From assembly GCF_034555375.1 (NCBI RefSeq), contig NZ_CP140706.1, positions 1,355,001-1,419,000 on the forward strand: 64,000 bases of DNA, read 5' to 3'. Below the pieces are notes generated by a model that was given only the letters and a program-made list of their open reading frames with translations, did not search any database and was not told the origin of the DNA. The position numbers and the translations under genes were made by a program. Shown here one piece after another: positions 53,644 through 62,606 of this stretch; within the stretch, counting starts at the first letter, position 1; each line of letters starts with the position of its first letter. This stretch comes from Pseudomonas sp. B33.4. Lineage in GTDB: Bacteria > Pseudomonadota > Gammaproteobacteria > Pseudomonadales > Pseudomonadaceae.

Positions 53644-54291
53644 ATGACCCAGGCTCTGGCAGATATGCGTCGTGATTACACCCGGGATGGTCTGACCGAG
53701 GCGCAAGCCCCGGCCGAGCCGTTTGCGTTGTTCCACCAGTGGTTCGCTGACGCGGTGAAAACCGAACAGGCACCGGTGGAAGCCAACGCCATGACCGTGG
53801 CCACGGTCGACCAGGATGGGCGACCGCACTGTCGCATTCTGCTGCTCAAGGGGCTGGACGAGCAGGGCTTCACCTTCTTCACCAACTACGACAGCGCCAA
53901 GGGCCAGCATCTGGCGGCCAACCCGTATGCCGCCATGACCTTCTTCTGGCCGACCCTGGAGCGTCAGGTGCGCATCGAAGGGCGGGTGGTGAAGGTCTCG
54001 CCCGCGGAGTCGGATGCGTATTATCAGGTGCGTCCGCTGGGCAGCCGTCTCGGTGCCTGGGCATCACCGCAGAGCCGGGTGATCAACGGGCGCGGTGAAC
54101 TGGAAGATTTGCTCAAGGTCACCGAACAGCGTTTCTCCGACACGCAACCCGACTGCCCTGAACACTGGGGCGGTTATCGCTTGCTGCCGGAGCGCATCGA
54201 ATTCTGGCAGGGCCGTCCGAGCCGTCTGCACGATCGCCTCAACTACCGTGTGCAGGGCGCCGACTGGATTCTTGAACGTCTGGCACCCTGA
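53644..54291 (+). CDS. pdxH: Pyridoxamine 5'-phosphate oxidase
   Basis: A 215-residue FMN-dependent oxidase that makes pyridoxal 5'-phosphate from pyridoxine or pyridoxamine phosphate. Landmarks include [20 protein letters not shown] (about residues 41-60), [30 protein letters not shown] (about 100-113) and the C-terminal [20 protein letters not shown] (about 173-192), all family signatures. A ribosome site AAAGGAA lies eight bases upstream. It follows the OmpA-like gene closely, so the two may be co-transcribed, and it faces the convergent small gene at 54297. Confidence 0.96.
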   Translation: MTQALADMRRDYTRDGLTEAQAPAEPFALFHQWFADAVKTEQAPVEANAMTVATVDQDGRPHCRILLLKGLDEQGFTFFTNYDSAKGQHLAANPYAAMTFFWPTLERQVRIEGRVVKVSPAESDAYYQVRPLGSRLGAWASPQSRVINGRGELEDLLKVTEQRFSDTQPDCPEHWGGYRLLPERIEFWQGRPSRLHDRLNYRVQGADWILERLAP

Positions 54292-54296
54292 GCAGT

Positions 54297-54533
54297 CTAC
54301 CGAGCGGGATAGCCTGCCGCAGCGGCCTCCAGCCACTTCGGCAGATCCCGGCGCTTGATCTTCTGCATCTGAGCATTCGCTAACTGTTCGAGCATGAAGG
54401 CGCGTTTGCCTTCATCCTTGCCCCCCAGCGACAACGCCAGATCGCGATCCATCCAGCGTTTGATCCGCACGTACAACCACCAATGGAAGTACAGACCGGC
54501 GGCCGTGGTGACGACGATGATGAAGTAATCCAT
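54297..54533 (-). CDS. Small single-pass membrane protein
   Basis: A 78-residue protein with one N-terminal hydrophobic segment (YFIIVVTTAAGLYFHWWLYV, residues 3-22) followed by a basic cytoplasmic tail (RIKRWMDRDLALSLGGKDEG, then QKIKRRDLPKWLEAA). The function is unknown. I recall a small gene between pdxH and slyB in P. aeruginosa. It is convergent with pdxH, five bases apart. Confidence 0.7.
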   Translation of the reverse strand: MDYFIIVVTTAAGLYFHWWLYVRIKRWMDRDLALSLGGKDEGKRAFMLEQLANAQMQKIKRRDLPKWLEAAAAGYPAR

Positions 54534-54712
54534 GAAAATCCTTGGTGTCCGTGGCGCAGAATCGGTAATTTGGCGCTACTGTAGGGCTACATCAGGGAGA
54601 GCGTGCAGGTGTCTGTACCGCGCCTGAATGAAAGCCAATTTATCCGGGCGGTGTCGTGACAGGCGTCAAGCCACGGAGTTTAATGACTATATGTTTCTTT
54701 GGAGTTGATGCT

Positions 54713-55177
54713 ATGCGTAAGTCTGTTCTGCTGGTTGCTTCCTTTTCCACGATGGCGATGTTGCTTACCGGCTGCCAATCGAGCCTGACCGGTGACTCCT
54801 ACTCCCGTGACGAAGCGCGTCGTGTGCAGACGATTCGCATGGGCACCATCGAATCCCTGCGCCCGGTGAAAATCGAAGGCACCAAGACCCCGATCGGCGG
54901 CCTCGCCGGTGCAGCGGTCGGCGGCGTCGGCGGCAGCGCCATCGGCGGCGGCAAGGGCAGCATCGTTGCTGCGGTCATCGGTGCGGTGGCGGGTGGTCTG
55001 ATTGGTTCGGCGACTGAAGAAGGCTTGACTCGTACGCAAGGTGTGGAAATCACCGTGCGTGAAGACGATGGCAGCATGCGTGCCTATGTGCAGCAGGTGC
55101 AGGAGAATGAAGTGTTCCGCGTTGGCGAGCGGGTACGGATTTCGACCGTTGGCGGGACCAGCCGCGTTTCGCACTAA
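54713..55177 (+). CDS. slyB: SlyB/Pcp-like glycine-zipper lipoprotein
   Basis: A 154-residue outer-membrane lipoprotein with lipobox LLTGC (Cys at about residue 21). A glycine-zipper segment follows (GGLAGAAVGGVGGSAIGGGK, about 64-83, and AVIGAVAGGLIGSATEEG), then a C-terminal domain with VRVGERVRIS-like and QGVEITVREDDG motifs. In enteric bacteria SlyB belongs to the PhoPQ regulon and helps to stabilise the outer membrane under stress. The start at 54713 has GGAG upstream and begins the signal sequence; the longer frame from 54656 does not. Confidence 0.9.
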   Translation: MRKSVLLVASFSTMAMLLTGCQSSLTGDSYSRDEARRVQTIRMGTIESLRPVKIEGTKTPIGGLAGAAVGGVGGSAIGGGKGSIVAAVIGAVAGGLIGSATEEGLTRTQGVEITVREDDGSMRAYVQQVQENEVFRVGERVRISTVGGTSRVSH

Positions 55178-55196
55178 GCGGAATTCAGGGTAAAGA

Positions 55197-55227
55197 AAAC
55201 CCGATCAGGTGACTGGTCGGGTTTTTT
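55197..55227. terminator. Terminator after slyB
   Basis: AACCCGATCA and TGGTCGGGTT form a stem around GGTGAC, followed by a T-run; it also sits after the end of the minus-strand orphan immunity-like gene. Confidence 0.8.
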
Positions 55228-55234
55228 AATGCAT

Positions 55235-55468
55235 TTAACGTCCATTGCACGTCAGTTGGAAGGTGAACTTCGGATCGAAGACATTCCTTCCCAGCAGTTT
55301 CTCCAGCGCGGCAAGCTGATCATTTGAAAGATCGTAACCCTCCCAGCCTTCCTGCTTACAAGACCAATTCATGATGGCAGCCAAGTTCTCGTCGCATCCG
55401 CTAGGCAGGTCTTCTTCAAAAACGAGAAACTCTGTTTTCCTATCGAATGCTTCAATCCTATAAATCAT
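55235..55468 (-). CDS. Small acidic protein, possible orphan immunity gene (DUF7683-like)
   Basis: A 77-residue acidic protein (FLVFEEDLPSGCDENLAAIM, then GWEGYDLSNDQLAALEKLLG). It has no signal or membrane segment. It lies nine bases downstream of the ImmE3-type gene on the same strand, is similarly AT-rich for this genome, and resembles small DUF7683-type proteins that I recall near bacteriocins. It may be a second immunity gene left by, or matching, another nuclease toxin. The function is not established, and no cognate toxin domain is visible here. Confidence 0.55.
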   Translation of the reverse strand: MIYRIEAFDRKTEFLVFEEDLPSGCDENLAAIMNWSCKQEGWEGYDLSNDQLAALEKLLGRNVFDPKFTFQLTCNGR

Positions 55469-55477
55469 AAGAGACCG

Positions 55478-55732
55478 TCACCAGACATCGCTGTAGTCAA
55501 AAGAGATCTGATAATCGTAAGTTTTGAAGACGATGCCATGTTGAAAATACGGCTGAATGATTGGAACCCATTCTTCGAAAACATTGAAACCGCCATTGTT
55601 TATGTTGTTTTCCACCGGTATTCCCAAGGCATTCAAAACGCCCTCATCATCGCCTAAATCCTTGGAATACTCTTCGCCTTCGCACAGATCAGTTTGCTTG
55701 TCGTACCACTCTAGCCTCAGTTTTAATCCCAT
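55478..55732 (-). CDS. Colicin E3-type immunity protein (cloacin immunity family)
   Basis: An 84-residue acidic protein clearly homologous to the colicin E3 immunity protein ImmE3: MGLKLRLEWYDKQTD, GEEYSKDLGDDEGVL, NNINNGGFNVFEEWVPIIQP and ISFDYSDVW align throughout with the E3 protein. ImmE3 binds the rRNase domain tightly and blocks access to the ribosome. Its start is taken at 55732, six bases after GAGG; the preceding in-frame ATG and GTG give the wrong spacing. It begins just after the toxin ends (55741), the normal toxin-immunity order, and the two are probably co-transcribed. Confidence 0.93.
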   Translation of the reverse strand: MGLKLRLEWYDKQTDLCEGEEYSKDLGDDEGVLNALGIPVENNINNGGFNVFEEWVPIIQPYFQHGIVFKTYDYQISFDYSDVW

Positions 55733-55740
55733 CATCAACC

Positions 55741-56970
55741 TCACAAATATTTTTTTCTGATGCTTCTTTCATCTTTCGCATCTTCGCGTCGCTCCCCCGT
55801 AAAAGGGTCAAACGCGCCTAGGTGAGTTCCGTCACTTGCTCGGTAAACCTCCAACTCTCCGTGCATTGAGTCCCACTCGTAGATTTTTCTACCTTTCGCA
55901 TCTTTCCACCGTTCCCGAAGTCCTCCGCCTCCTTGTATAGGATTCTTTTTCTGCACCTTTATCAGTCCGGGAAATGCAGTGATTTCCTCTGCTTTTGGAG
56001 GCCTATGATAACTATGCCCCGCGGACGGTAAGCCTTTACGTGATGATGTGCTGACTACGATATATACCGGCTGAACCAACGAACCTGGTGGAAAAACCAG
56101 AATAAAATCCCTGTACTCCGGCGGATAAACCGGATTAACCAGAATCCCGTCCGCCGCTTTCGTCGGCGGATACACCCAGATATGCGGCGCTTGCGGTGCA
56201 GCCTCCAGCGCGGGGATGCCAAGGATGTCGGAGCCATCCACAGCCGGCGTCCAGATCAGTTCTACGCCTTCGCCCAAGTCAGCAATGAACCGGCTGTCAC
56301 GCAACTTGAACTGCACGACATCAACCATTTCCCAATCGCGATTCTTGCCGGTGTAGAAGCCGTAGCCCTTCAGGCTGCCGTCGGCCTGCTGTTCGACCCT
56401 CAACCGAACACGCGTTCGCGCCTGTTCAAGTCCACGCAGTTGTTCGTCGGTATAGAGCGCACTGTCGCCAAGACTCGATGGCATGAACAGCGCAACCAAA
56501 CCAACTAAAGGCGCAACAGCCGCACTAGATACAGCAGCGGGCAGTGCTTCAAACACCGATCCCGCCAAAGCCAGACTGCCAAATCCGGCCGGAACAGCAG
56601 TTGCGCCGATTTTCTTGAGAGGAACTGCGCCGCTTTCATCGGCTTCACGCGCGCCCAGCAGGATCAGGTCGCCGTAATCCTTGAGACTGTCAGTCGGCAC
56701 CATTCCCGAAGGATTGGAGTAATCGATAATCGCATCCGGCAGTTTGCAGGACTTGGCGAATACGCAGCCGGCACGAACGGGCTCTGTCTTTTTAACCGCC
56801 ACCTCACGGCTGCGCTCGAAAGCCTCCTGCCGCGCCAGCATGGCGTCGTAAGCGTTTTGTCTGGCCTCGCGCTCGGCCAATTCCGTGGCCGTCATGTAGC
56901 GGTAGGTGACGTGATGCCCGTCGCCTTGCGGTGGGTTTTGAACCCGGGGAATGTCCTTGTTGCCAGCCAC
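55741..56970 (-). CDS. S-type pyocin with colicin E3-type 16S rRNase domain
   Basis: A 409-residue bacteriocin. Residues about 60-120 (AGCVFAKSCKLPDAIIDYSN) and a hydrophobic stretch (about 125-165) precede a pyocin-S translocation-type domain (about 200-315; GVELIWTPAVDGSD, NPVYPPEYRDFILVFPPG). Residues 330-409 are the E3 rRNase: HSYHRPPKAEEI, GRKIYEWDSMHGELE, RSIRKKYL. The E3 catalytic residues Asp510, His513, Glu517 and Arg545 correspond to Asp367, His370, Glu374 and Arg402, all conserved. Such nucleases cut 16S rRNA in the decoding centre. The N-terminus is short: I see no TonB box or receptor-binding domain, so delivery is unclear. Confidence 0.9.
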   Translation of the reverse strand: MAGNKDIPRVQNPPQGDGHHVTYRYMTATELAEREARQNAYDAMLARQEAFERSREVAVKKTEPVRAGCVFAKSCKLPDAIIDYSNPSGMVPTDSLKDYGDLILLGAREADESGAVPLKKIGATAVPAGFGSLALAGSVFEALPAAVSSAAVAPLVGLVALFMPSSLGDSALYTDEQLRGLEQARTRVRLRVEQQADGSLKGYGFYTGKNRDWEMVDVVQFKLRDSRFIADLGEGVELIWTPAVDGSDILGIPALEAAPQAPHIWVYPPTKAADGILVNPVYPPEYRDFILVFPPGSLVQPVYIVVSTSSRKGLPSAGHSYHRPPKAEEITAFPGLIKVQKKNPIQGGGGLRERWKDAKGRKIYEWDSMHGELEVYRASDGTHLGAFDPFTGERREDAKDERSIRKKYL

Positions 56971-57178
56971 TGATCGTCCTTTCGTTCATCCATCGACAGC
57001 CCTTCGCAAAGGGCTGCGCAACGTTAACGAAGCAGGAAAATGGTGGCTGTAGGACGCGTCTCTAACGACGTGGGGATTAGTCGCTGTGTATCAATTCCAA
57101 GCAAACGTGGGGGAATTTTTTGATTGAAGTCTTTTTCCTGAGTCGTTCGGCCTGCGACTATCCATATTCTCGGTGTGC

Positions 57179-57448
57179 TCAACAAGTAACCTGTTTTAAG
57201 GATTTGTTGATGTGCAGGCGAGTACCGCTTTTCAGGTTTCCGTAGTCACCGAGTGCGCGCAAAGCAACAGAACTCTCGGCTGTCACTTCAAACAGGTGAC
57301 CACCTTTAGCAACGAGGACTGCAGCGCCATTGGCGAGCGCAATCTTATAAGCGTTGCTGAATGCCTTCCGAGCGATGTCCGGAATCCGCGATTCCTGAAC
57401 GGAAATCTGGTCGTCCGTCATTGGATGTTTTTCTGCTTTACGTGACAT
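57179..57448 (-). CDS. Small conserved hypothetical protein
   Basis: An 89-residue cytoplasmic protein. Residues about 20-50 are predicted helix then strand (IPDIARKAFSNAYKIALANG, AAVLVAKGGHLFEV), with a basic C-terminus (KSLKQVTC). The AxxNGxxVLVAKxGxLxEV pattern recurs in small Pseudomonas proteins I recall, with no known function. Start ATG 57448 has GGAG eight bases upstream. It lies 208 bases upstream of the pyocin gene on the same strand, but I see no reason to link it to the toxin. Confidence 0.68.
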   Translation of the reverse strand: MSRKAEKHPMTDDQISVQESRIPDIARKAFSNAYKIALANGAAVLVAKGGHLFEVTAESSVALRALGDYGNLKSGTRLHINKSLKQVTC

Positions 57449-57529
57449 AGGTGACTCCGGAAACGGTGCTGAGAAGGTTCAGAGCCAAGCCCCTCTATAG
57501 AGAAGGGCTGTGATTTTCTAGGAAGCGTT

Positions 57530-58717
57530 TCAGACGTTTTGCAGAGTGCTCCGGCGACTCGCCGCCGCCGTCACCGCATAACCAATCAGCGCTGCCAGAA
57601 TCGACCCGGTCAAAATCCCCATCCGGTCCATGCCAGCGTAATCACTCACACCCGGTTCAAACGCCAGCGAGCCGACAAACAGGCTCATAGTGAAGCCGAT
57701 CCCGCACAGGATTGCCACGCCCAGTACCTGGCCCCAGTTGGCGCCTTGGGGCAGGGCGGCGATGCCGGTTTTGACCGCGAGCCAGGTCAGACCGAACACG
57801 CCGACGGTCTTGCCCAGCAGCAGGCCAACCGCAATGCCCATTGGCACGTGGTGAGTGAAGCTTTCCACGGTGACACCGCTCAGCGACAGACCGGCGTTGG
57901 CGAAGGCGAACAGCGGCAGAATGCCGTAGGCCACCCACGGGTGCAGCGCATGTTCGAGGGTCAGCAGTGGCGACGGCTCGGCGTTTTTCGTGCGCAATGG
58001 AATGCAGAAGGCCAGGGTTACGCCCGCCAGCGTGGCGTGGACACCGCTCTTGAGTACACAGACCCAAAGAATCAAACCGATGATCATGTACGGCCCGAGT
58101 TTGACCACCCCGAGCCGGTTCATCGCCACCAGCGTTGCAATGCACGCGGCCGCCAGGCCCAGCGACAGGGTCGACAGTTCGCCGGAGTAGAAGATCGCGA
58201 TTATTACGATGGCGCCGAGGTCATCGATGATCGCCAGGGTCATCAGGAACAGCTTCAGCGACACAGGTACGCGCTTGCCGAGCAGGGCCAGCACGCCGAG
58301 GGCGAAGGCGATGTCGGTGGCAGTCGGGATCGCCCAGCCGTCGAGGGCTGCCGGGTTGTCGCGATTGAGGAACCAGTAGATCAGCGCCGGCACCAGCATG
58401 CCGCCGATCGCGGCTGCACCGGGCAGGACGATCTGCGACGGTTTCGACAGCTGGCCGTCGAGGACTTCGCGTTTCACTTCCAGGCCGATAAGCAGGAAGA
58501 ACATCGCCATCAGACCGTCGTTGATCCACAGCAGCAGGGGTTTAGCGATTTTCAACGCACCGATCTGCGCCACCACCGGGGTGTCGAGCAGGCCGGTATA
58601 CAGCCACGACAGTGGCGAGTTGTTGATAATCAGGGCCAGGATGGCTGCGGCGATCAATAACAGACCGCTGGCAGCTTCCAACTGAAAGAAACGCGTGAAA
58701 GTGCTACGCAGAGGCAA
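57530..58717 (-). CDS. nhaA: Na(+)/H(+) antiporter NhaA
   Basis: A 395-residue antiporter with about twelve helices that exports Na+ in exchange for 2 H+. The conserved Asp pair that binds Na+ is in [18 protein letters not shown] (about residues 160-177). [29 protein letters not shown] and [15 protein letters not shown] are further signatures. The start is assigned to TTG 58717, seven bases after GGAGAG, giving [12 protein letters not shown]; the upstream TTG at 58741 has no ribosome site. No nhaR is nearby. Confidence 0.92.
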   Translation of the reverse strand: MPLRSTFTRFFQLEAASGLLLIAAAILALIINNSPLSWLYTGLLDTPVVAQIGALKIAKPLLLWINDGLMAMFFLLIGLEVKREVLDGQLSKPSQIVLPGAAAIGGMLVPALIYWFLNRDNPAALDGWAIPTATDIAFALGVLALLGKRVPVSLKLFLMTLAIIDDLGAIVIIAIFYSGELSTLSLGLAAACIATLVAMNRLGVVKLGPYMIIGLILWVCVLKSGVHATLAGVTLAFCIPLRTKNAEPSPLLTLEHALHPWVAYGILPLFAFANAGLSLSGVTVESFTHHVPMGIAVGLLLGKTVGVFGLTWLAVKTGIAALPQGANWGQVLGVAILCGIGFTMSLFVGSLAFEPGVSDYAGMDRMGILTGSILAALIGYAVTAAASRRSTLQNV

Positions 58718-58968
58718 GGTCGCTCTCCATCGAATCGTCAAAAAAGGTGGGACACCCTAACCCGTACTGTTAGTTGTTAAAACAAAAGTTATATTCTTTT
58801 TTGTTATATGGCGTTACAAGGTGTCTGGCTCAAGCCACGCTGAGCCTAGCAGTTGCCTGACATATTGAGACTCAGCTGTATCTGTGCGCGCTATCGGAAT
58901 TTTCCTAAGCTGATGAGTGAGCCTTTCGAACAGCTTCATCTCCTGCCGATTCAATGAGAACCATCAAC

Positions 58969-60063
58969 ATGAGCGACAACCGACAGTGGGCCCGCGAAGC
59001 GATCCGCATCATCGAAGCGGATTTTCAGCGCAGCGCCGACACCCACCTGATCCCTTTGCCGCTGCCGGGTTTTGCGGGCATCGAGTTGTATTTAAAGGAT
59101 GAATCCAGCCATCCGACCGGCAGCCTCAAGCATCGTCTGGCTCGTTCGCTGTTTCTCTACGCGTTGTGTAATGGCTGGCTGAAACCCGGCGCGCCGGTGA
59201 TCGAGGCGTCCAGCGGTTCGACGGCGATTTCCGAAGCGTACTTCGCGCGGATGCTCGGTCTGCCGTTTATTGCGGTGATGCCCGCGACCACGTCCAAAGA
59301 GAAGATCGCCCAGATCGCGTTCTACGGTGGCCAAAGTCATCTGGTGAAAGATCCCACGCAGATCTACGCCGAATCCGAGCGTCTGGCCCGCGAGCATGGC
59401 GGCCACTTCATCGACCAGTTCACCTACGCCGAGCGCGCGACCGACTGGCGGGCGAACAACAACATTGCTGAATCGATCTTCCAGCAGATGCGCTACGAGA
59501 AACATCCGGAACCGAGCTGGCTGATTTCCAGCCCCGGTACCGGCGGCACCACCGCGACCCTGGGTCGTTACGTGCGCTATCGCCAGCATTGCACACGCGT
59601 GTTGTGCGCCGACGCCGAACGTTCGGTGTTCTTCGATTACTACCAGACCGGCGACGCCGATTTGCGCCTGGATTGCGGTTCGCGCATTGAAGGCATTGGC
59701 CGGCCGCGGGTCGAAGCGTCGTTCCTGCCCAAGGTGATCGATGCGATGGTGAAAGTGCCGGATGCCTTGTCGCTGGCGGCCATGCATTATCTGGCGCAAC
59801 GTCTGGGACGGCATGTTGGTGGCTCGAGCGGGACCAATCTGATTGGTGCGCTGATGGCGGCACAGCAGATGAAAGCGGCGGGGGAGACGGGGTCGATCGT
59901 GGCGATTCTGTGTGATGGCGGCGAGCGGTATGCCGACACCTATTACGATCAGGATTGGCTAAAGGCGCAGGGGTATGAGTTGGCCGGGTTGATCGAGGCG
60001 GTGGCGGCGAGTGCCGAGCGCGGTGAGGAGCTGCCGACTTCAGTGCTACGCGCGAATATCTGA
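58969..60063 (+). CDS. PLP-dependent cysteine synthase-like protein
   Basis: A 364-residue fold-type II PLP enzyme. The PLP-binding Lys is in [14 protein letters not shown] at about residue 52; [14 protein letters not shown] (about 80-93) supplies the substrate loop, [15 protein letters not shown] (about 183-197) the phosphate-binding glycines, and [14 protein letters not shown] lies near 285. It resembles CysK/CysM but the substrate loop and the late [12 protein letters not shown] fit a distinct cysteine-synthase-like subgroup in Pseudomonas. Reaction is not established; desulfhydrase or O-acetylserine activities are options. ATG 58969 ([12 protein letters not shown]) is preferred; ATG 58954 is an alternative. 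Confidence 0.82.
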   Translation: MSDNRQWAREAIRIIEADFQRSADTHLIPLPLPGFAGIELYLKDESSHPTGSLKHRLARSLFLYALCNGWLKPGAPVIEASSGSTAISEAYFARMLGLPFIAVMPATTSKEKIAQIAFYGGQSHLVKDPTQIYAESERLAREHGGHFIDQFTYAERATDWRANNNIAESIFQQMRYEKHPEPSWLISSPGTGGTTATLGRYVRYRQHCTRVLCADAERSVFFDYYQTGDADLRLDCGSRIEGIGRPRVEASFLPKVIDAMVKVPDALSLAAMHYLAQRLGRHVGGSSGTNLIGALMAAQQMKAAGETGSIVAILCDGGERYADTYYDQDWLKAQGYELAGLIEAVAASAERGEELPTSVLRANI

Positions 60064-60077
60064 CACACCGAAATCAA

Positions 60078-60169
60078 CTGTAGGAGTGAGCCTGCTCGCG
60101 ATGGCGTAATAACATTCAACATTGATGTTGAATGGACTACCGCTATCGCGAGCAGGCTCACTCCTACAG
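60078..60169. repeat. REP pair, GTAGGAGTGAGCCTGCTCGCGA family
   Basis: Inverted arms CTGTAGGAGTGAGCCTGCTC and complement about 40 bases apart. The spacer contains its own dyad, ATTCAACATTGATGTTGAAT. Confidence 0.9.
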
Positions 60170-60182
60170 GGTTTTGTGTCAG

Positions 60183-61796
60183 TCAATCAGTCAGGCCTAG
60201 GATGTCGCGTGCCACAGCTTCTGCGATGCGAATCCCGTCGACACCCGCCGACAGAATCCCGCCCGCATAACCCGCGCCTTCACCGGCCGGGAACAAGCCC
60301 TTGACGTTCATGCTCTGCAGCGTTTCATTTCGGGTAATGCGCAGAGGCGACGAAGTACGCGTCTCGATCCCGGTCAACACCGCATCGTGCAGCGAATACC
60401 CGCGAATCTGCTTCTCGAACGCCGGCAAGGCTTCACGGATCGCCTCAATGGCAAAATCCGGCAAGGCCAAGGCCAGATCACCCAGCGCCACACCCGGTTT
60501 GTACGATGGCTCGACTTCGCCCAGTTCGGTTGAAGGGATGTCGTTGATGAAGTCGCCAACCAGTTGTGCCGGCGCTTTGTAATCGCTGCCGCCAAGGATG
60601 AAGGCGTGGGATTCCAGGCGCTCTTGCAACTCGATCCCGGCCAGTGGGCCGCCCGGATAATCGACTTCCGGGGTGATGCCGACAACAATGCCGGAGTTGG
60701 CGTTGCGCTCGTTACGCGAATACTGGCTCATGCCGTTGGTGACCACGCGGTTCGGCTCGGACGTTGCCGCGACCACGGTGCCGCCCGGGCACATGCAGAA
60801 GCTGTAGACCGAACGGCCGTTCTTGGCGTGGTGCACCAGTTTGTAGTCGGCAGCGCCGAGTTTCGGGTGGCCGGCGTACTTGCCCAGACGCGCACGGTCG
60901 ATCAGCGATTGCGGGTGTTCGATGCGGAAACCCACCGAGAACGGTTTGGCTTCCATGAACACGCCGCGGCTGTGGAGCATGCGGAAAGTGTCGCGGGCGC
61001 TGTGGCCGAGGGCCAGAACCACGTGTTTCGAATGCAGGGTTTCGCCGCTGGCCAGTTCGACGCCGACCAGTTGGCCGTCTTCGATCAGCACATCAGTGAC
61101 GCGTTCCTGGAAGCGCACTTCGCCGCCCAGTTCGCGGATCTGCTCGCGCATGTTTTCAACCATGCCGGTCAGACGGAACGTACCGATGTGCGGCTTGCTG
61201 ACGTAGAGGATTTCTTCCGGTGCGCCGGCCTTGACGAACTCGTGCAGGACTTTGCGGCCGAGGAACTTCGGGTCCTTGATCTGGCTGTACAGCTTGCCGT
61301 CGGAGAACGTCCCCGCACCGCCTTCGCCAAACTGCACGTTGGATTCCGGGTTGAGCACGCTTTTACGCCACAGGCCCCAGGTGTCTTTGGTGCGCTGGCG
61401 AACTTCGGTGCCGCGTTCGAGAACGATCGGTTTGAAGCCCATTTGCGCCAGCAGCAGGCCGGCGAAGATCCCGCACGGGCCAAAACCGACGACGATCGGA
61501 CGCTGGTTCAGGTCGCTTGGCGCCTGGCCAACAAATTTGTAGCTGACATCCGGTGCCACGTTGACGTTACGGTCGTCGGCGAACTTGCCCAACACCTTGG
61601 CCTCGTCGCGCACGCTGAGGTCGATGGTGTAGATGAAGCACAGTTCGGAGGACTTTTTGCGCGCGTCGTAGCTGCGCTTGAACAAGGTGAAATCGAGCAA
61701 GTCATCGCTGGCGATGCCCAGGCGCTGCACGATGGCAGGGCGCAGGTCTTCTTCGGGATGGTCGATTGGCAGCTTGAGTTCAGTGATTCGTAACAT
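60183..61796 (-). CDS. FAD-dependent dehydrogenase-like protein
   Basis: A 537-residue flavoprotein. A short N-terminal domain (about 1-90; LRITELKLPIDHPEEDLRPA, FKRSYDARKK) precedes a Rossmann FAD-binding fold with VVGFGPCGIFAGLLLAQMGF (about 101-120) and a conserved VQFGEGGAGTFSDGKLYS at about 155-172. Near the end, NVKGLFPAGEGAGYAGGILS closes the flavin site. This COG2509-type family is uncharacterised; the TFSDGKL segment distinguishes it from thioredoxin-reductase-like enzymes. Start ATG 61796 (MLRITELKLPI) is the family start. No partner is evident nearby. Confidence 0.8.
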   Translation of the reverse strand: MLRITELKLPIDHPEEDLRPAIVQRLGIASDDLLDFTLFKRSYDARKKSSELCFIYTIDLSVRDEAKVLGKFADDRNVNVAPDVSYKFVGQAPSDLNQRPIVVGFGPCGIFAGLLLAQMGFKPIVLERGTEVRQRTKDTWGLWRKSVLNPESNVQFGEGGAGTFSDGKLYSQIKDPKFLGRKVLHEFVKAGAPEEILYVSKPHIGTFRLTGMVENMREQIRELGGEVRFQERVTDVLIEDGQLVGVELASGETLHSKHVVLALGHSARDTFRMLHSRGVFMEAKPFSVGFRIEHPQSLIDRARLGKYAGHPKLGAADYKLVHHAKNGRSVYSFCMCPGGTVVAATSEPNRVVTNGMSQYSRNERNANSGIVVGITPEVDYPGGPLAGIELQERLESHAFILGGSDYKAPAQLVGDFINDIPSTELGEVEPSYKPGVALGDLALALPDFAIEAIREALPAFEKQIRGYSLHDAVLTGIETRTSSPLRITRNETLQSMNVKGLFPAGEGAGYAGGILSAGVDGIRIAEAVARDILGLTD

Positions 61797-61893
61797 GGCG
61801 AGGATCCGGGTTCGCGGGGCGCACAACTGCGCCAGGGCGTTTGAAGGCCGCGATTATAAGCCGCAAAGGCCGGATCCGGTGAGGCTAAAACGC

Positions 61894-62547
61894 TCAGTCG
61901 TTGCGCGATCCGCCGAAATACCCGCAACCGCGCTGCACCTGGCCGTCGATGCGCAACTCGGCGCTCATGTGCTGCACGCTGCCGGTGCTGCTGTCGACGC
62001 AGCGTTGCGGCGCGACCCACAATTCGATGCGCTGATTGTTGGCCTCACTGCTGAGGTTGAAGCGGCCGTCGCCCAGCTGTTCTTCGACATACGGTACGGC
62101 AAGCGGTGGCTGGCCGTCGCGGTCGATGACCATGCCTTTGCCGCTGACTTTGACATTCCATTCCGGGCCATGGCCGGCGGCGCGCAGGATCAGCAGTTTG
62201 AAATTGGGATCGTCGCAGGCTGTGCCGGAGCGCTCGACGCGGTACAACTGAGTCAGATCGAGACGGTCGCCAGCGACCTTGCCGCGCACATCGGCGAACA
62301 GCTTGCCTTGCTCATCAGCGAGCGTCGCGGCTTCCTGCAGAATGCTGGTGCCACCGATGTCATTGACGACAAGTTGGCGCTGTTCCTGACACGGCTGGAA
62401 CACCAGTTTGCCGTCAGCGGCGGTCAGTTGCCCCTGCATCCGCGTCTGCCCGACGTGCGAGGCACTTTCTCGCTGGCCATCGAACAACTGGCAAGCGGCA
62501 AACAACGGCAGCAGGGCAACAACGGCTAACGAACGGGCAACACGCAT
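61894..62547 (-). CDS. Conserved lipoprotein (COG3650-type)
   Basis: A 217-residue lipoprotein with signal MRVARSLAVVALLPLFAAC, lipidated Cys at about residue 19. The mature part has two related beta-rich halves. In the first, FQPCQEQRQLVVND at about 49-62 shows a Cys; in the second, RIELWVAPQRCVDSSTGS and QRCGYF carry the late Cys residues typical of COG3650 proteins. GPEWNVKVSGKGMVI at about 126-140 is the family core. The function is unknown. Start ATG 62547 follows GGAGAG. Confidence 0.78.
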   Translation of the reverse strand: MRVARSLAVVALLPLFAACQLFDGQRESASHVGQTRMQGQLTAADGKLVFQPCQEQRQLVVNDIGGTSILQEAATLADEQGKLFADVRGKVAGDRLDLTQLYRVERSGTACDDPNFKLLILRAAGHGPEWNVKVSGKGMVIDRDGQPPLAVPYVEEQLGDGRFNLSSEANNQRIELWVAPQRCVDSSTGSVQHMSAELRIDGQVQRGCGYFGGSRND

Positions 62548-62606
62548 CTTCGGCTCTCCAGACAAGTGCCGCCACGTTACGCAGCCTGACCGTTCATCAC
62601 AAGGGT

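Noticed and set aside
56971..57178. LexA box or PrtN P-box controlling the pyocin
   Set aside because: No CTG-N10-CAG was found and I cannot identify a P-box with confidence; only an AGCCCTT/AAGGGCT hairpin at about 56999-57016 is evident.
55235..57448. A prophage or R-pyocin remnant around the toxin genes
   Set aside because: No phage structural, integrase or lysis gene is present; the island consists of toxin and small genes only.
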